A stretch of 11,402 nt of DNA from Sphingobacterium thalpophilum. GTDB taxonomy: Bacteria > Bacteroidota > Bacteroidia > Flavobacteriales > Flavobacteriaceae. Both the position numbers and the translations under genes were made by a program. The notes under the pieces were generated by a model, which saw nothing but the letters and a program-made list of their open reading frames with translations, was not told where the DNA came from and made no database searches. Location of the stretch: the NCBI GenBank assembly GCA_943328865.2, contig CALQBR020000014.1, positions 1 through 11,402 on the forward strand, written 5' to 3'. Positions 8,841 to 11,402 of the stretch are shown piece after piece (position 1 is the stretch's first letter; every line of letters begins with the position of its first letter).

Positions 8841-10457
8841 CTATACTGACATCCTTGATTTGGCAATTCCAACAGCTGCCTGAACATGAGCCGCATTGGC
8901 TCTTCCACTTGGATCTTGATTTTTTTGCCATTTTGGAATCCACTTTCTAACCGTTTGCGCGGCACTCTGTTGTGGATAATAGTCATGAAAAATGGTTCTG
9001 TAATAATAGGCTTCTTTGGTTAGTGGGGTATTGTAAGGGAATTTTACTTTAGCCATAATCAGATCTTCATCGGTTACTTTCGAGGCGCAAAATTCAATTA
9101 ATTGATCAATCCAATGATACCCTACCCCATCCGAAAACTGTTCTTTTTGTCGCCACAATATTTCTTGAGGTAAATATGGATTTTCTGGCGTATCAAAAGC
9201 TTTTCTGAGAATGTATTTTTCAATACCATCATGCGTTTTGGGTTGTTTTGCTTCAGGAGTAATTTGAATAGCCATCTCAAGAAAATCTTTATCTAAAAAA
9301 GGAACTCTCACTTCCAATCCATGCGCCATCGAAGATTTATCCGCACGAAGCAAATCAGCAGTAAATAATTTCTGGACCCTTTCGATGGTTTCTTTTTGAA
9401 ATTCAGCAGTCGAAGGAGCATTTCTGAAATACAAATAACCTCCAAAAATTTCATCAGCACCTTCCCCAGACAAAACGACTTTTATACCTAAATCAGTGAT
9501 TGCTTTAGAAAGAAAATACATAGGGGTACTGGCTCTTACAGAAGTTACGTCATAGGTTTCTAAATGCCAAATCAATTTATTTAAAATAGCAATCCCTTCC
9601 TCAATGGTAAAATAAATCTCATGATGTTCTGTTCCTAAAAATTCCGCTACTGTTCTGGCTGCTTTTACATCTGGAGCTTCAATATCCAAACCAATAGAAA
9701 AAGAATGAAGTTTCTTTCCACTATCGGCCAATAACCTGGAAGCAATAGCCGAAGTCAAGGAAGAATCCAAACCTCCAGAGAGTAAAACACCAATTGGCAC
9801 ATCACTCATCAATCTTTTACGAGTAGCCTGGGTTAAGGTTTCACGAATAAGTTCAAAATTTAATGCTTGAGTAGCTTTGGTCGGCTCTTCGTAAATGGGT
9901 TTATAATATTTCACAAAACCTGTTTTGGAAGTATAAAAATGCCCTGGAGGAAAGGTAAAAAAAGTGTTGCATTGATCAGCGATTGTTTTCATTTCCGAAG
10001 CAAAATAAATCCGTCCTCTTTCGTCTAAACCATAATACAAAGGTTTTACCCCCAAAGGATCTCGTCCTGCTATAAAATCATCCCCATCAATAATCACAAA
10101 AGCAAAATCACCATCCAATAGATTGCAAAAATCATAACCAAATTCTTCATAAAGATGTACAATCACCTCTGAATCGGATTTTGTTCTAAACACATGGTTT
10201 TTTAAAACAGTATCTCTTAATTTTTGGTGATTGTAAATTTCACCATTATGAACCATATAAGCCGATTTTGTCCCATTTATGGGTTGACGACCAGAATGCA
10301 AATCAATAATTGATAAGCGTTCGTGGGACAAAATATGCCCTTTATCATTAATATACATATCGCTTTCATCAGGTCCTCGATGGGACATTCTTTTAGAAAG
10401 TGTTTTAACTAAAGTTTCATTTTTCCCTTTTCCTATAATGGCTACTATTCCGCACAT
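8841..10457 (-). CDS. asnB: Asparagine synthase (glutamine-hydrolysing), AsnB type
   Basis: Makes asparagine from aspartate, ATP and glutamine in the cytoplasm. The 538-residue chain is complete and close to the E. coli AsnB length. The N-terminal glutaminase domain starts MCGI, where Cys2 is the nucleophile after Met removal; it also shows SHRGPDES (25-32), HERLSIIDL (45-53), glutamine-binding NGEIYNH (71-77), SDSE (94-97) and GRDPLGVKPLYY (131-142). The synthetase domain has the ATP PP-loop SGGLDSS (227-233), SGEGADE (330-336) and RADKSSMAHGLEVRVPFLD (371-389). The ATG is fixed by the need for Cys at position 2. It has a terminator of its own and a 254-base upstream gap. The domain makeup fits true AsnB rather than the longer exopolysaccharide-linked paralogues. 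Confidence 0.96.
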   Translation of the reverse strand: MCGIVAIIGKGKNETLVKTLSKRMSHRGPDESDMYINDKGHILSHERLSIIDLHSGRQPINGTKSAYMVHNGEIYNHQKLRDTVLKNHVFRTKSDSEVIVHLYEEFGYDFCNLLDGDFAFVIIDGDDFIAGRDPLGVKPLYYGLDERGRIYFASEMKTIADQCNTFFTFPPGHFYTSKTGFVKYYKPIYEEPTKATQALNFELIRETLTQATRKRLMSDVPIGVLLSGGLDSSLTSAIASRLLADSGKKLHSFSIGLDIEAPDVKAARTVAEFLGTEHHEIYFTIEEGIAILNKLIWHLETYDVTSVRASTPMYFLSKAITDLGIKVVLSGEGADEIFGGYLYFRNAPSTAEFQKETIERVQKLFTADLLRADKSSMAHGLEVRVPFLDKDFLEMAIQITPEAKQPKTHDGIEKYILRKAFDTPENPYLPQEILWRQKEQFSDGVGYHWIDQLIEFCASKVTDEDLIMAKVKFPYNTPLTKEAYYYRTIFHDYYPQQSAAQTVRKWIPKWQKNQDPSGRANAAHVQAAVGIAKSRMSV

Positions 10458-10652
10458 AACTATCTTTTTTTGGTTATTAATATATAGTAAAGATGCTACC
10501 TATTCTATTAATAATAAAGCGATTAGTTTGTTTTGGCTTCCATTTAAAACACAAAAGTCCTTTTTTAAGAAGTATTGAAAAGTGAAATCTATATAATAGT
10601 AGAATTAGTTTACATTTTTATGCTTTTTATTATACATAAAACACTTAATATC

Positions 10653-10668
10653 ATGTAATTAACTACAT
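10653..10668. promoter_or_regulatory. Imperfect inverted repeat upstream of asnB
   Basis: ATGTAATTAACTACAT is a 16-base inverted repeat in which seven of eight position pairs match. It lies in the 254-base gap between the Gre-like gene and asnB, about 195 bases before the asnB start. This could be an operator, but AT-rich sequence yields such repeats by chance. The rest of the gap shows no clear TAnnTTTG promoter on the minus strand; the nearest is TAGATTTC, one base off. Confidence 0.2.
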
Positions 10669-10711
10669 ATAATGCCGATAAAATGAAGGGGTTTGAAAAC
10701 AAAAGAGAGGG

Positions 10712-11161
10712 TTAGGCGATTTTTTCAATCAAATACTTGGTTGTATTGATTTCAAAAGAAAATCCCACGTCCATACCTATCAATTTGTTTCCTAAAGGAG
10801 ACTGGGGAGATAAAGCAATAACTGCGACGTTGTCAATGGTGATTTTAGTTAGTGCTAAACTTACGTACAAAAAGATTCCATTGGCTTGAACCAAACTACC
10901 TAAAGCGATTTTATTAGAAACTACAGTAGGATCAATTTTATCTAAAATTGCTTTTTGATCAATGACTTCTTTGAGTTTATGATTGAGCTTTTCCTGCTCA
11001 ATATGCATCATTGACAAAGCCGTTTCATGTTTGTCTCCCGCAGAACCCTTGGCATCATTCTTAGCATCTTCAGTCAATGCAACAATCATATCCCGAAAAA
11101 CATCCATTTTATCTTGGACTTGCTGAAGGTAATGCTGGTGTATTTTCTGTTTGAAAGTCAT
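10712..11161 (-). CDS. GreA/GreB-like small protein
   Basis: A 149-residue soluble protein with the layout of a transcript cleavage factor. Residues about 5-75 are charged and helical, suiting the antiparallel coiled coil that enters the RNA polymerase secondary channel, with an acidic turn containing KGSAGDKHET (38-47). The C-terminal part is strand-rich and ends SPLGNKLIGMDVGFSFEI (121-138), which matches the SP-x(4)-LIG-x(2)-VG pattern of the GreA C-terminal domain. Homologues in Flavobacterium are often labelled 3-oxoacyl-ACP synthase; nothing here supports that. I chose the ATG at 11161 because the earlier in-frame ATG (11275) adds 38 residues encoded by repeat-like sequence. The ATG has an A-rich leader. 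It lies downstream of a probable beta-barrel gene. Whether it binds RNA polymerase is unknown. Confidence 0.75.
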   Translation of the reverse strand: MTFKQKIHQHYLQQVQDKMDVFRDMIVALTEDAKNDAKGSAGDKHETALSMMHIEQEKLNHKLKEVIDQKAILDKIDPTVVSNKIALGSLVQANGIFLYVSLALTKITIDNVAVIALSPQSPLGNKLIGMDVGFSFEINTTKYLIEKIA

Positions 11162-11188
11162 TTTCTTAAGGTGCAGGGTTTTGAGTTG

Positions 11189-11349
11189 CAAAGCTACAAA
11201 GGTTTTTAATCTTTGAAGATAAGTCAGAATTGAAAAACAGGCATTTAACCTCAAAGAAAGCAAAATAACACACAAGGTTCGCGAAGAACCGTTTCCTCAA
11301 ATAACTTTGTCCTTTTCAATCTTTGAATCTTTGAAACTCCTTTTCTTTG
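11189..11349. repeat. CTTTG/CAAAG-rich intergenic repeat
   Basis: The pentamer CTTTG or its complement occurs eight times in 161 bases, at 11189, 11197, 11211, 11252, 11305, 11321, 11329 and 11345. A small hairpin, GGTTC (11276-11280) and GAACC (11286-11290), lies inside. Mosaic sequence of this type (runs of CTTTGNNNC words, TTCGCGAACCTT, GAGGTTAAA) recurs between genes in Flavobacterium genomes to my recollection. It fills the space between the Gre-like gene and the beta-barrel gene fragment. Confidence 0.5.
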
Positions 11350-11356
11350 AAACTTC

Positions 11357-11402
11357 CTAAAAATCAAATTTATAACACGCTCCTAAGACAAACTGAAAAC
11401 CT
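11357..11402 (-). CDS. C-terminal end of a probable outer-membrane beta-barrel protein (cut by window edge)
   Basis: In one minus-strand frame the last bases read GFQFVLGACYKFDF followed by a TAG stop (11359-11357). Alternating hydrophobic residues and a terminal Phe after an aromatic-rich strand (YKFDF) are the usual end of a Bacteroidota outer-membrane barrel. Only 14 codons are visible, so the family cannot be named, and a chance reading is possible. The orientation matches all neighbouring genes. Confidence 0.45.
   Translation of the reverse strand, partial: GFQFVLGACYKFDF

Overview
This is an AT-rich chromosomal window from a Bacteroidota bacterium, most likely Flavobacterium or a close relative. 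The evidence is a naturally fused SecD-SecF protein, a LDH-like malate dehydrogenase, weak Shine-Dalgarno signals with A-rich leaders, Bacteroidota-type TAnnTTTG promoter elements, and an outer-membrane protein ending in Phe. The protein sequences match what I know of Flavobacterium; no database search was possible.

Layout. Bases 2-235 (+) are the 3' part of clpS, cut by the left edge. Bases 236-1556 are a 1.3-kb gene-poor stretch. It holds one plausible 59-residue membrane-protein ORF (854-1033, +) and two diverged direct copies of a repeat (about 316-470 and 1389-1560). Each copy contains the same hairpin, which reads as a minus-strand terminator; the second copy is the terminator of secDF. 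From 1557 to the right edge everything recognised is on the minus strand. In transcription order these are: the last 14 codons of a probable beta-barrel protein (11357-11402), a GreA/GreB-like protein (10712-11161), asnB (8841-10457, with terminator), gyrB (6720-8660), an outer-membrane beta-barrel protein starting 3 bases after the gyrB stop (5718-6716), mdh (4754-5689, with terminator), and secDF (1557-4529, with its own promoter-like element and terminator).

How it fits together. gyrB, the outer-membrane gene and mdh look like one transcription unit, starting at a promoter-like element near 8699-8706 and ending at the hairpin at 4704-4731. secDF and asnB look separately transcribed. The functions are mostly housekeeping: supercoiling, malate oxidation, protein translocation, asparagine synthesis and N-degron delivery to ClpAP. 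I found no defence, mobile or biosynthetic system. The parts worth a second look are the repeat-flanked segment between clpS and secDF with its small ORF, the Gre-like protein with an uncertain role, and the CTTTG-rich intergenic repeat at the right end.
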